A stretch of 64,000 bases of DNA from Methanobacteriota archaeon. Lineage in GTDB: Archaea; Halobacteriota; Methanomicrobia; Methanomicrobiales; Methanomicrobiaceae. The notes below the pieces were generated by a model, which was not told the origin of the DNA, made no database searches, and was given only the letters and a program-made list of their open reading frames with translations. The position numbers were made by a program, and so were the translations under genes. The stretch spans positions 40,655 to 104,654 of the forward strand of contig JAEWWL010000055.1 of assembly GCA_023396365.1 (NCBI GenBank), written 5' to 3'. Shown in pieces: positions 1 through 8,968 of this stretch; within the stretch, counting starts at the first letter, position 1, and each line of letters begins with the position of its first letter.

Positions 1-2
1 CA

Positions 3-1037
3 AAGCCTATTTTAAAAATCTCAAAGGCATTCCAGAAAAATCCGGAATTTTTAAAACTGAATCCTACAGAACTTGTCGTTCCGCTTATTGAGCAGTCATA
101 CATAGAGGTTCGCGAAAAAGAGAAGCTCGATGTTTTGTGCCGCTTAATTGACATAAACGGCCCGGGACTTTCAATGATCTTCTGCAATACAAAAAGGCGT
201 GTTGATGAGATCTCATCCTCACTTCACTCAAGAGGATACTTCGCAGAAGGTCTTCATGGCGATATGAAGCAGGCTGTAAGAGACAGAGTCATGAGCAAGT
301 TCAGGGGAGGCTCTCTTGAAATACTTATTGCAACTGATGTTGCGGCCAGGGGAATAGATGTAGATGACATTGATACAGTCTACAATTATGATGTCCCGCA
401 GGATGTCGAGTATTATGTTCACAGGATAGGGCGAACCGGCCGTGCCGGAAAAACCGGATGTGCATATACATTTGTGGGGCCGCGTGAGACTGAAAAGCTC
501 AGAATGATCCAGAAGCTTGCAAAGGTAAAAATCAGAAGGGTATCCCCTCCAAGCACAAAGGATGTTGAAAACTGCAGGGCTGAACGCTTTTTAGACAAAA
601 TCAGGACTGTGATGGCAGAAAGTGATCTTACAGCCTATATCTCTGCAATTGAAAAGCTGATGGATGAGGATTATACCTTAACAGACATCTCGGCAGCTCT
701 AATGAAGCTTCACCTTGAAGGTGAAGGAAGAGAGTCATCCGGAGTACAGGCAGAATCTTCTGTTGACTTCGCAAACACAGGCGGAGAGCCCGGAATGGTT
801 CGGTTCTTCATAAACATCGGAAAAGCAAAGGGAATAAGGCCCGGAGATATCGTTGGCGCAATTGCCGGAGAGACAAAGATGCAGGGAAGTCTTATTGGTG
901 CAATCAGCATCTTTAATGACTTTTCATTCGTTGAAGTCCCTGAAAAGTTTGCAGAAGAGGTTTACAGGGTCATGAACAGCGCGACTATCCGCGGAAATGA
1001 CATCTCCCTTGAGCCTGCAAGAAAGGCCAACAGATAA
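3..1037 (+). CDS. DEAD/DEAH-box RNA helicase, 5'-truncated by window edge
   Basis: The reading frame is open from base 3 through base 1037, so the gene begins before the window and the N-terminal RecA domain with Walker A and DEAD motifs is missing. What remains is the second helicase domain: motif IV (MIFCNTK), motif V (ATDVAARGID) and motif VI (HRIGRTGRAG). After a linker, the last 70 or so residues (MVRFFINIGKAKGI...GAIAGE) look like the small RNA-binding domain found at the C-terminus of DbpA and CsdA helicases. The family unwinds short RNA duplexes using ATP, and members with this tail usually act on rRNA or cold-stabilised RNA. The role in ribosome assembly or cold adaptation is inferred from that tail, and the exact substrate is unknown. 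Confidence 0.93.
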   Translation, partial: KPILKISKAFQKNPEFLKLNPTELVVPLIEQSYIEVREKEKLDVLCRLIDINGPGLSMIFCNTKRRVDEISSSLHSRGYFAEGLHGDMKQAVRDRVMSKFRGGSLEILIATDVAARGIDVDDIDTVYNYDVPQDVEYYVHRIGRTGRAGKTGCAYTFVGPRETEKLRMIQKLAKVKIRRVSPPSTKDVENCRAERFLDKIRTVMAESDLTAYISAIEKLMDEDYTLTDISAALMKLHLEGEGRESSGVQAESSVDFANTGGEPGMVRFFINIGKAKGIRPGDIVGAIAGETKMQGSLIGAISIFNDFSFVEVPEKFAEEVYRVMNSATIRGNDISLEPARKANR

Positions 1038-1142
1038 ATTTTTTTCTATTTTTTCGGCATGCAACAATTCCTTAAAAAGATTTTTTGCAAGTTAATTTTT
1101 ATAAGTGATTTATCCTGAAAGACTGCAGTATTTGTGCAATAT

Positions 1143-2261
1143 TTATGTTTTGTAAAATGAGCTGCTTTCAAAATCGCATATTTGCATCTGTGTTGTGTTT
1201 TGTGATTCAAAGGCTGATACGGATATGCCTATGAGCCTTACCGGTTTGTTCCTGTCAATATTTTCTGAAATTAATGATAATGCAGTACTTTTGAGGATTT
1301 TTAAATCATCGGTATGCCTTGCAAGCGTTCTTGAACGGGTATGGGTTATAAATCCGGCGTACCTTATTTTTAGTGTGACTGATTTGAAGCGGATTTTTTT
1401 GGATGATATTGTTTTTATTATGTCGCTGCAGATTTCTTCGGCAGTGGATTCAATTAAGAGGCTGTCTTTTGTATCATCCGGAAAAGTAATCTCACGTCCG
1501 GATGATTTCTGCTCATCTCTATCCTCGACAGGACTGTTGTCATTTCCTGATGCAAGCATCTTTAAACCGGCGGCATGACGCCCGAGAAGTGAAATTAATT
1601 TTTGTATATCGTATGATAACAGCTCCTCCACAGTTCTGATGCCTGCATTTTTTAAAATCTCCTGTGTCTTTTTGCCTGCCCCCGGAATTTTTCCAACAGG
1701 CATGGGATTTAGAAAGGAGGCTGCATCATTTGGATATACAACTGTCAGTCCGTCAGGTTTTTTATAATCTGAAGCAATTTTTGCAATAACTTTTGAATGC
1801 CCTATTCCTATTGAGCAGGTTATTTTTTCGCTGAGTAAAATTTTCTTCTTAATTTCCTTTGCAACAGCCTCTGCAGCGGCAAAATCTTTAAGAAAACTTA
1901 AGTCAAGGTATCCCTCATCAATGCTGACCTGTTCAAATTTATCAGAGTAATGTCTTAGAATGTCCATCACGTTCTTAGAGACTTTTTTGTACAGCAGCAT
2001 ATTTACCGGGAGAAATATTGCATCGGGGCAGAGCCTGTATGCTGTCTGAACAGGCATTGCGGAGTGAATGCCGTATCTTCTTGCCTCGTATGAGCATGTG
2101 CTTACAACGCCACGTCCGCTGCCCTTCATCGGGTCTGCACCTATGATGACTGAAAGGCCTTTTAATGAAGGGTTATCCCTGATTTCAACGGATGCAAAGA
2201 AGCTGTCCATATCAACATGAAGAATTATTCGGTTTTTAATTTCTTTTGTCATCGATGGCAT
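1143..2261 (-). CDS. dinB: DNA polymerase IV (Y-family translesion polymerase)
   Basis: A 372-residue protein of normal length for DinB/Dpo4. The palm motif with the first metal-binding aspartate (HVDMDSFFASVE, Asp17) and the second catalytic motif (SIDEGYLD, near residue 115) are both visible, followed by helix-hairpin-helix-like thumb sequence (GKIPGAGKKTQEIL) and a little-finger domain. The enzyme copies damaged DNA without proofreading. The last residues (QICDFESSSFYK) loosely resemble a sliding-clamp-binding peptide, but the match is poor. The start at 2261 (MPSM) could also be the in-frame ATG nine bases downstream. The gene stands alone between the helicase and a divergent small gene. 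Confidence 0.95.
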   Translation of the reverse strand: MPSMTKEIKNRIILHVDMDSFFASVEIRDNPSLKGLSVIIGADPMKGSGRGVVSTCSYEARRYGIHSAMPVQTAYRLCPDAIFLPVNMLLYKKVSKNVMDILRHYSDKFEQVSIDEGYLDLSFLKDFAAAEAVAKEIKKKILLSEKITCSIGIGHSKVIAKIASDYKKPDGLTVVYPNDAASFLNPMPVGKIPGAGKKTQEILKNAGIRTVEELLSYDIQKLISLLGRHAAGLKMLASGNDNSPVEDRDEQKSSGREITFPDDTKDSLLIESTAEEICSDIIKTISSKKIRFKSVTLKIRYAGFITHTRSRTLARHTDDLKILKSTALSLISENIDRNKPVRLIGISVSAFESQNTTQMQICDFESSSFYKT

Positions 2262-2392
2262 TTTATTTTTGCAGGCATCTTCTATTTATAAAAAATCCCT
2301 GCGGTCCGAAATAAAAAAAGATTTTTTTAAATTTTATCCGGTGCAGTTTAGAGCAAAAATATTTATCTTATTGGAGATATTCTGGGAATATT

Positions 2393-2644
2393 ATGGTCTT
2401 TGAAATTTTAATCCCTGTTACAATTATAATTGAACTGATTGTGTTTCTGGGTGGTTGTTATGCAGGCGCAGTATTAAAAAAGCAGTATGGATTTTTTTTC
2501 GGGCTTTCTTTTTTGTTGTTTGCATTCTATGATATCCTTGGAATACTTGACTGCAGTGAAGAAGTGCTTGCAGCTGCAAATATGATTGCCTCATCTCTGG
2601 CACTGGCAGGAATGTATGTTGCTCTAAAAAGTCCTGAGAATTAA
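2393..2644 (+). CDS. Small hydrophobic membrane protein of unknown function
   Basis: An 83-residue protein with about three predicted membrane helices: one at residues 3-27, one around 33-50 and one around 58-76, with a short lysine-containing loop (KKQYG) between the first two. No family is recognised. An AT-rich TATA-like stretch (aaaatatttatctta, near 2357) sits about 25-30 bases before the ATG and there is no clear Shine-Dalgarno sequence, so the transcript is probably leaderless or nearly so. It lies divergently from dinB with about 130 bases between the two starts. The reading frame is supported by its hydrophobic pattern and the promoter; its function is unknown. Confidence 0.6.
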   Translation: MVFEILIPVTIIIELIVFLGGCYAGAVLKKQYGFFFGLSFLLFAFYDILGILDCSEEVLAAANMIASSLALAGMYVALKSPEN

Positions 2645-2725
2645 TTTCCTCTTAATTTTTTTAGAAGAATATACTGTCTGATGAATCTCTGATAGCAAAA
2701 AAGGAATACCCTTAAAAAAATGAAT

Positions 2726-4246
2726 TTAATTCTTTGGCTGGATATAAAATCCCGTCAGAGTCTCATCAAGGACTTTCTCTGAGTTTTTAGGTGTTAATAA
2801 GCTTACAGCAATCATTGCGATGATTGCGCATGCCAGTGCGTAAATTGAAAAGTGCATTGGAAGCTTTGCAATGTACTGGTAATAATAACCGAAAATTCCT
2901 GAGCCAATAAGTCCGGTAAGCACTGCAGCAATTGCGCCCTCTTTTGTTGCACGCCTCCAGTAGAGCCCTGCAAGGAAAGGAACCGCAAATGTTGCAAGCA
3001 TAACGCCGATTCCAAGCCATATTAAAAATGCAAGCATGTCAGGCGGATTTAATGCAAGAAGAATTGAAACAATTGCAACAACAACGACAGATACCTGGCT
3101 TAAGCGAAGCACATTTCTGTCAGAAGCATTTGGGTTGATGAGATTTTTATAGATATCCCACGAAAACATCGTTCCAATTGTAAGCATGAGCCTGTCTGTA
3201 GTTGACATTACTGCTGCAAGTACAATGACTGCAAAAAGTGCCCAGATAAACATATTCGGGACTGCATACTCAACACCATACATGAATGCAAAGTCCTGTG
3301 CGTTTATAGTTGATGGAAGAACAAGTTTTCCCTCCTCGACAAGGGCTCTTACTGCAAATCCGACAAATTTGACAAGGAACATTACGACAAGGTAGATTAA
3401 AAATGCTACCAGCGGCGCCCATTTGAAGAATTTTGACTCTTTTGCTGCAAGAACATTGTTTACAACGTGAGGTGCGCATGCAAGGCCCACGGTAAGCATT
3501 ACAACAAAGGAAAATAAGAATTCAGGTGTGCAGTAGGCATAGGGTGCATATGCAGACGGATAATAGGCAGCAACCATATTTGGATCAATTCCGGAGAGAA
3601 CATTGTTAATATGCTCAAGACCGCCTGCTGCAATAATTACAAGAGGTGCCATTATAATTACTCCTGCAATTAAAATTCCGCCCTGTATAAGTGTTGTCCA
3701 GGATACTGCATACAGGCCGCCGATTACGGTATACAATGTAATAATTATCGCCGCAATTATTAGTGCGACCCTGTGATCAATATCAAAAAGCCAGACAAGC
3801 ACAATGCTGATTGCTGTATACTGCCCGACAAGATAAATAAGTGATACGATGATTCCTGAAAGGGCTGTGATTCCCCGAATCGCTCTGGGACTTTCAAACC
3901 TGTGTGCAAAATAGTCCTCTACTGTCATGTATCCTGTTCTTTTTCCTATGTAGTGCAGTTTTACTCCAAACAGAATTATTGCAAAAGATGCGGCAAGAGG
4001 CACTGCAAGCTGCTCCCAGATTCCTGGCCATCCTGATGCATAGCCAAAACCTGATACACCAACAAGTGTCATTCCGCTGCATACTGATGCGACCATAAGG
4101 ATTGTAAATACCCAGAATCCGAGTGATCTTCCTGCAAGAATGTAGTCTTCTGTGTTGTGAATTTTCTTCGATGCCCAGTTTCCTATAAGAATAAGAATCA
4201 ATGCATATGCAATCAGAATCAGGATAGTCACGGGATCAAATTTCAT
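2726..4246 (-). CDS. Sodium:solute symporter family protein (SSS/PanF-like)
   Basis: A 506-residue integral membrane protein with about 13 hydrophobic segments. The N-terminal region (NTEDYILAGRSLG) and the segment VIGGLYAVSWTTLIQGGI are typical of the sodium:solute symporter family, the group that includes PanF (pantothenate) and PutP (proline). It is expected to import a small organic solute together with Na+ in the cytoplasmic membrane. The substrate cannot be read from sequence. Its ATG overlaps by four bases (ATGA) the stop of a 35-codon hydrophobic reading frame just upstream, so the two are translationally coupled. Confidence 0.92.
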   Translation of the reverse strand: MKFDPVTILILIAYALILILIGNWASKKIHNTEDYILAGRSLGFWVFTILMVASVCSGMTLVGVSGFGYASGWPGIWEQLAVPLAASFAIILFGVKLHYIGKRTGYMTVEDYFAHRFESPRAIRGITALSGIIVSLIYLVGQYTAISIVLVWLFDIDHRVALIIAAIIITLYTVIGGLYAVSWTTLIQGGILIAGVIIMAPLVIIAAGGLEHINNVLSGIDPNMVAAYYPSAYAPYAYCTPEFLFSFVVMLTVGLACAPHVVNNVLAAKESKFFKWAPLVAFLIYLVVMFLVKFVGFAVRALVEEGKLVLPSTINAQDFAFMYGVEYAVPNMFIWALFAVIVLAAVMSTTDRLMLTIGTMFSWDIYKNLINPNASDRNVLRLSQVSVVVVAIVSILLALNPPDMLAFLIWLGIGVMLATFAVPFLAGLYWRRATKEGAIAAVLTGLIGSGIFGYYYQYIAKLPMHFSIYALACAIIAMIAVSLLTPKNSEKVLDETLTGFYIQPKN

Positions 4247-4350
4247 TCTGCGACCTCTCTGAATGTCAGGCCCCAGAATAAAAGGGCCAGTATAATTATT
4301 CCTGTTCCTGCTGATACGGACAGGACAGTTTCTAGTGGAAGACCAAACAT
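4243..4350 (-). CDS. 35-residue symporter small accessory-type membrane peptide
   Basis: On the minus strand an ATG at 4350 opens a 35-codon frame ending in TGA at 4243. The peptide begins MFGLPLE, has one membrane helix (roughly residues 9-28, GTGIIILALLFWGL) and ends with a short charged tail (FREVAE). It is too short for usual gene callers. The stop codon overlaps the ATG of the symporter in an ATGA arrangement, which is strong evidence that it is translated. Very small one-helix proteins encoded directly before SSS transporters are known in prokaryotes as symporter small accessory proteins. The membership here is inferred from size, topology and coupling. A TATA-like box on the minus strand (gttatatgtt, 4386-4377) lies about 30 bases upstream. 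Confidence 0.72.
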   Translation of the reverse strand: MFGLPLETVLSVSAGTGIIILALLFWGLTFREVAE

Positions 4351-4376
4351 AATACTATGCTAATTTGTGGCATGCT

Positions 4377-4386
4377 AACATATAAC
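4377..4386 (-). promoter_or_regulatory. Probable TATA box for the small peptide-symporter operon
   Basis: Read on the minus strand this is gttatatgtt, 27-36 bases before the ATG of the 35-residue peptide, which is the right distance for an archaeal leaderless or short-leader transcript. Further upstream, the 10-mer gataatttgg occurs twice (4472-4481 and 4491-4500, 19-base period), a possible regulator site. The rest of the 4351-4524 gap shows no reading frame. Confidence 0.4.
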
Positions 4387-4524
4387 ACGATCGATTCTGA
4401 TTGGAGTTCAATGCCTTCCAATACTTCAGACTTTACTGTGGAATTATTGAAAAAAGAAAATTATTGTATGTGATAATTTGGCATATGCCGGATAATTTGG
4501 TGCATAAAATTAATGTGTTTGGGA

Positions 4525-6012
4525 TTAGTGCCTGAAGTACCTTACACCAGTAAAGACCATTGCAACATTCAGGCGGTTTGCAGCCTCGATTACCTCGCTG
4601 TCGCGGATAGAGCCGCCCGGCTGGAGAAGTGCCGTTGCACCCGCCTCTGCTGCCACCTCAAGTGTGTCTGCAAACGGGAGGAATGCATCAGATGCAACAA
4701 CTGATCCCTTAAGCGGGAAATTTGCCTTTTTGATTGCAATCTCTGCGGAGTTTACTCTGTTCATCTGTCCTGCGCCGATCGCAAGAGCAGAATTTTTGTC
4801 TGCAAAGACAATTGCATTGCTCTTTGTATGTTTGCATATCTTCATTGCAAGTTTCATCCCCTCAACCTCATCCTTTGTGGGCTCACGTTCAGATACAACC
4901 TCCCAGTTTTCTGTAATGCCTTTCGGGGTTATCTGGAGAAGCGCTCCGCCGTCTATTGTTCTAAGAGACTCTTTGTCATTCTCTTCCGGGAGAACAAGTA
5001 CACGCATGTTTTCTTTGGCTTTCATAATTTCAAGCGCATCGTCTGTGTATGAAGGCGCAATAACAACTTCTATAAATGTTGACGCAAGCTCTTTTGCAAC
5101 ATCAGCCTCAACCTTTCTGTTAAGTGCGACAATTCCGCCGTATGCTGAAACCGGGTCTACATCACGTGCCTTTGTGTATGCTTCGAGAAGGGTTTTTCCA
5201 AGTGCGACGCCGCAGGGGTTGTTGTGCTTTACAATTACTGCGGCAGTCTCATCAAACTCTCTTAAAAGGCCGACAGCAGCATCAACATCCAGGTAATTGT
5301 TATAAGACATTGCCTTTCCCTGAAGGGGAATCTGACCTGCGATGCCGGAATCTCCGTATACTGCTGCTTTCTGGTGAGGGTTTTCACCATATCTGAGCAT
5401 CCTTCCGTTTCTAAACTGTGCTGTGTATACTTCAGGGATCTCTGATTCGATGCTGTAGAGATAGTTTGATATTGCCGCATCATAAGCTGCTGTGCGTGCA
5501 AAGACCTTCTTTGCAAGGTAAAGCCTTTCTTCATCGCTTGTGCCTGATTTTGCTATTGCAGTTTTAAGCATTTCGTAGTCAGCCGGATCGATAACAACAG
5601 AAACATCTCTGAAATTTTTTGCAGCCGCTCTAATCATAGCCGGGCCGCCGATATCGACATATTCTATAAGTTCATTCAAAGGGAGATTTTTGCCTGACAT
5701 CTCTTCAAAAGGATAGAGGTTTACAACGAGGATGTCGATTCCAAAAATGCCGTTATCCTTCATGACCTTATCGTCAGTTCCCCTCCTTCCCAAAAGTCCG
5801 CCATGGATTTTAGGGTGAAGTGTCTTTACTCGCCCGTCCATCATCTCGGGAGCGCCTGTATATTCTGATACCTCTGTTATTTTCAGTCCTGCTTCACGGA
5901 GGGTTTTGGCTGTTCCTCCTGAGCTTAGAATACTGTAGCCTGATTTTATTAGACACTCTGCAAGTTCGGTTATGCCGGTCTTATCCCAGACCGATAAAAG
6001 TGCGTATTTCAT
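4525..6012 (-). CDS. purH: Bifunctional AICAR formyltransferase / IMP cyclohydrolase
   Basis: A 495-residue protein of normal PurH length. The first ~125 residues are the methylglyoxal-synthase-like IMP cyclohydrolase domain (SGGTAKTL, GRVKTLHPKIHGG). The remainder is the formyltransferase domain with RYGENPHQ, the catalytic KHNNPCG segment and a C-terminal RYFRH. It carries out the last two steps of purine synthesis, AICAR to FAICAR to IMP, using 10-formyl-tetrahydrofolate. Many archaea instead use the separate enzymes PurP (formate and ATP) and PurO. Having PurH agrees with the folate operon (glyA, folD, folP) at 55.8-58.7 kb. Other purine genes, purCSQ, lie at 49-51 kb. Confidence 0.97.
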   Translation of the reverse strand: MKYALLSVWDKTGITELAECLIKSGYSILSSGGTAKTLREAGLKITEVSEYTGAPEMMDGRVKTLHPKIHGGLLGRRGTDDKVMKDNGIFGIDILVVNLYPFEEMSGKNLPLNELIEYVDIGGPAMIRAAAKNFRDVSVVIDPADYEMLKTAIAKSGTSDEERLYLAKKVFARTAAYDAAISNYLYSIESEIPEVYTAQFRNGRMLRYGENPHQKAAVYGDSGIAGQIPLQGKAMSYNNYLDVDAAVGLLREFDETAAVIVKHNNPCGVALGKTLLEAYTKARDVDPVSAYGGIVALNRKVEADVAKELASTFIEVVIAPSYTDDALEIMKAKENMRVLVLPEENDKESLRTIDGGALLQITPKGITENWEVVSEREPTKDEVEGMKLAMKICKHTKSNAIVFADKNSALAIGAGQMNRVNSAEIAIKKANFPLKGSVVASDAFLPFADTLEVAAEAGATALLQPGGSIRDSEVIEAANRLNVAMVFTGVRYFRH

Positions 6013-6523
6013 TAATTCTATTATTGTCGCTAAAATCAGAATAATCTAATGCATGCCAGCAGGCACTAAAAAAATTTAATGCAAATCCGCAATGAATTTT
6101 GTATGAACAACTTCCTCAAAAAATCCAGAGAAATCAAATTTTTTAAAAATTTGTCTTAGAATAAAAAAATGATTTAAAAGCTTTTGAAAAGTCAAAAAAA
6201 ATTCTGCGCCTTTAATCAAATGTCTTCCTTATGATATCTGACAGACGCATGTCTTCTGAAATGATTCAAAGAGTAGGTTAGAAATTCTGATATGTGTTTG
6301 AAAAAGGATATTTTTTCTTTAAACTATGAATGAATGTTTATCCTTCATTTTTTGATCCTTCGTGTGCAATCAGTTTCATTTGTGTTTTTTGATTATGGCG
6401 TTTTTAATCCAGATAAAGTATATATAGAACTGCAAACAGATTAACAAAAAAATATATATAGAACTTTAGACCATCTATTATGGTATAACTAGCAATTACA
6501 GCAGTTTATTGGAGAATGATGGA
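6013..6523. promoter_or_regulatory. 511-base intergenic region between purH and grpE with repeated TATA elements
   Basis: An AT-rich divergent gap holding no convincing gene. Near the grpE end, the 13-mer tatatatagaact occurs twice in direct orientation, at 6419-6431 and 6453-6465 (34-base period), each copy containing a strong TATA box. An imperfect dyad follows: accat (6470-6474), five bases, atggt (6480-6484), placed where transcription from the second TATA box would start. A Shine-Dalgarno ggag (6511-6514) precedes the grpE ATG. Two promoters, or one promoter with a repeated activator or repressor site, would suit a stress-controlled chaperone operon. This is inferred from position only. 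Confidence 0.55.
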
Positions 6524-7093
6524 ATGAATAAAGGAAAACCTGAGAATAAATTGCCGGATGAGGAGATGTCGGAGGCACCAGTGATTGCCGGTGATGCTAA
6601 TGCGGATGATGTAACTTCTGCGGCTGAACCGTCCAAAAAGATGGATGCCGGTTCCGATGATGAGTTTAAAGCAGAGATTGCTGCATTAAATGATAAATAT
6701 CTTCGTCTCGCAGCCGATTTTGACAATTTCAGGAAGAGAAGTGCAAAGGAGTCATCTGAACGTGCAGAGCGTGCAGTTGAAAATTTTGCAGTTGAAATCC
6801 TGGAGGTTTCCGACAACATCGGGCGTGCATTAAAGGCTGATGAATCAAAACTTCGCGAAGGTGTAGAGCAGATTCAAAAAATTCTCACAAAAATTCTTCA
6901 GAATCATTCCATTTCACCAATAAATTCGTTAAATGAAAAATTTGATCCAGAACTACACGAAGCGATAGCTTATGTCCCTTCTGATAATGAGGACGGGACA
7001 GTTATAGACGAGGTCATACGCGGCTACTGCATGAAAGACAAAGTAATCCGTTGTGCAAGAGTAGCGGTATCAAAAGGAAAAAAAGAGGAATAA
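6524..7093 (+). CDS. grpE: Nucleotide exchange factor GrpE
   Basis: A 189-residue GrpE with an acidic, disordered N-terminus of about 50 residues, a long helical section ([22 protein letters not shown], the typical dimer-forming coil) and a C-terminal beta domain ending [22 protein letters not shown]. It speeds ADP release from DnaK. I chose the ATG at 6524 because ggag at 6511-6514 is nine bases upstream; an in-frame TTG at 6509 would add five residues. It is the first gene of grpE-dnaK-dnaJ, four bases before dnaK. Only some archaea, including many mesophilic methanogens, carry this system, which is generally held to come from bacteria. Confidence 0.96.
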   Translation: MNKGKPENKLPDEEMSEAPVIAGDANADDVTSAAEPSKKMDAGSDDEFKAEIAALNDKYLRLAADFDNFRKRSAKESSERAERAVENFAVEILEVSDNIGRALKADESKLREGVEQIQKILTKILQNHSISPINSLNEKFDPELHEAIAYVPSDNEDGTVIDEVIRGYCMKDKVIRCARVAVSKGKKEE

Positions 7094-7097
7094 AAAA

Positions 7098-8951
7098 ATG
7101 GCTTCAAACAAAATTTTAGGAATTGATCTTGGGACAACAAATTCATGTATGTCCATAATGGAAGGCGGAAAGGCAGTTGTCATACCCAATGCAGAGGGAG
7201 GACGAACAACCCCGTCAGTAGTGGCATTTTCAAAGGAAGGAGAACGTCTTATAGGAAATGTTGCAAAACGCCAGGCTGTAACAAATGTTGACAGAACAAT
7301 CAGCTCAATCAAGAGGCTGATGGGTACTGACAAAAAGGTAAAAATTGGCGACAAGGAGTATACGCCACAGGAAATCTCCGCAATGATCCTCCAGAAGATG
7401 AAGGTTGATGCTGAGGCATATCTTGGAGAAGAGATTAAAAAAGCTGTAATCACTGTTCCAGCATACTTCAATGACGCACAGAGAAACGCTACAAAGGACG
7501 CAGGAAAGATTGCCGGACTTGATGTTCTTCGTATTATAAACGAGCCTACTGCAAGCGCACTTGCATACGGAATCGACAAGGAAGAAGACAAGACTGTGCT
7601 TGTATATGACCTTGGAGGCGGAACATTCGATGTTTCAATCTTAACACTCGGAGACGGTGTCTTTGAAGTTCAGGCCACAGCCGGTGACAACCATCTTGGC
7701 GGCGATGACTTTGACAAGTTAATTACAGACTATATTGTCGAAGAGTTCAAAAAGCAGGAAGGAATCGATCTGTCCAAAGACAAGATGGCAATGCAGCGCA
7801 TCCGTGATGCAGCAGAAAACGCCAAAAAGGAGCTTTCGACAGTTCAGAAGACCAACATTAACCTGCCATACATAACCACAGATTCATCAGGCCCGAAATT
7901 TCTGGATATGGATCTTACACGCGCAAAGTTTGAGCAGTTAATTGGACATCTTGTTGACAGGACAATAGGACCTGTAAAGCAGGCCCTGGAGGATGCAAAA
8001 CTAACAGGCAGCGACATTGACCATGTTCTTCTTGTCGGCGGCTCAACACGTGTGCCTCTTGTGCAGGAGAGAATCCGTGCACTTCTTGGAAAAGAGCCTG
8101 ACAAGGGAATCAATCCTGATGAATGTGTTGCAGTCGGTGCAGCAATCCAGGGTGGTGTCCTGACAGGTGAGGCAAAGGATGTGGTTTTACTTGATGTAAC
8201 TCCGCTTACACTCTCTATTGAAACAATGGGAGGAATTGCAACCAAGTTAATTGAGAGAAACACGACAATTCCTACAAAGAAGAGTCAGATTTTCACAACG
8301 GCTGCTGACAACCAGACAAGTGTTGAGATTCATGTTGTTCAGGGTGAGCGTGCACTTGCAGCAGACAACTTCACACTTGGTAAATTCCAGCTGACAGGAA
8401 TTCCGCCTGCACCGCGTGGAATCCCGCAGATTGAAGTTACATTTGATATCGATGCAAACGGAATCATAAATGTATCCGCAAAAGATCTCGGGACAGGAAA
8501 CAGCCAGGCAATAACAATCTCCGGAGACAAGCGCCTCTCTGAAAAGGACATTGATGAGATGATCAAGAAGTCAAAGGATTTTGAGGAAGAGGATAAGAAA
8601 AAGCGCGAAGAGATTGAGATTAGAAACAGCGCTGACAATGCCCTTTTTGCCGCTGAAAAGCTTATCAAGGAGAGCAGGGATAAGCTTGAGGCAGATGATG
8701 TGACTAAGATTGAGTCAGGTATTGAAAAGGTCAGGGCAGCAGTTGAGGGAACTGATACTGAGGCAATCAAAAAGGATGTCGAGGAATTAACAGAAAGTGT
8801 CTTTGCAGCCTCTACAAAAATGTATCAGAAAGCAGCCGCAGAGGCTGAAGCTTCAAAGGCAAAAGACGGTGAAGGCACAGATGCCGGTTCCGCAGACGAA
8901 AACGTCGTTGATGCCGATTATGAAGTAAAAGACGATAAAAAGAACGATTAA
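7098..8951 (+). CDS. dnaK: Molecular chaperone DnaK (Hsp70)
   Basis: A full-length 617-residue Hsp70. The ATPase domain shows phosphate-1 motif GIDLGTTNS (residues 8-16), phosphate-2 motif [12 protein letters not shown] and the adenosine motif [10 protein letters not shown]. The substrate-binding domain follows ([28 protein letters not shown]), then a helical lid and an acidic C-terminus ending in a [13 protein letters not shown] tail, as in bacterial DnaK. It binds unfolded protein segments under ATP control with DnaJ and GrpE. A gagga ribosome site lies inside the end of grpE. The domain order and bacterial-type tail fit lateral acquisition by an archaeal ancestor. Confidence 0.98.
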   Translation: MASNKILGIDLGTTNSCMSIMEGGKAVVIPNAEGGRTTPSVVAFSKEGERLIGNVAKRQAVTNVDRTISSIKRLMGTDKKVKIGDKEYTPQEISAMILQKMKVDAEAYLGEEIKKAVITVPAYFNDAQRNATKDAGKIAGLDVLRIINEPTASALAYGIDKEEDKTVLVYDLGGGTFDVSILTLGDGVFEVQATAGDNHLGGDDFDKLITDYIVEEFKKQEGIDLSKDKMAMQRIRDAAENAKKELSTVQKTNINLPYITTDSSGPKFLDMDLTRAKFEQLIGHLVDRTIGPVKQALEDAKLTGSDIDHVLLVGGSTRVPLVQERIRALLGKEPDKGINPDECVAVGAAIQGGVLTGEAKDVVLLDVTPLTLSIETMGGIATKLIERNTTIPTKKSQIFTTAADNQTSVEIHVVQGERALAADNFTLGKFQLTGIPPAPRGIPQIEVTFDIDANGIINVSAKDLGTGNSQAITISGDKRLSEKDIDEMIKKSKDFEEEDKKKREEIEIRNSADNALFAAEKLIKESRDKLEADDVTKIESGIEKVRAAVEGTDTEAIKKDVEELTESVFAASTKMYQKAAAEAEASKAKDGEGTDAGSADENVVDADYEVKDDKKND

Positions 8952-8968
8952 ATTAAGCAGGCGTGAGA

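Noticed and set aside
4664..5296. Long open frame on the + strand inside purH
   Set aside because: It is antisense to a clear PurH with all motifs; composition is serine-rich shadow coding with no start signal.
6013..6418. Gene in the long gap upstream of grpE
   Set aside because: Only short frames without start signals or recognisable composition; the region is AT-rich.
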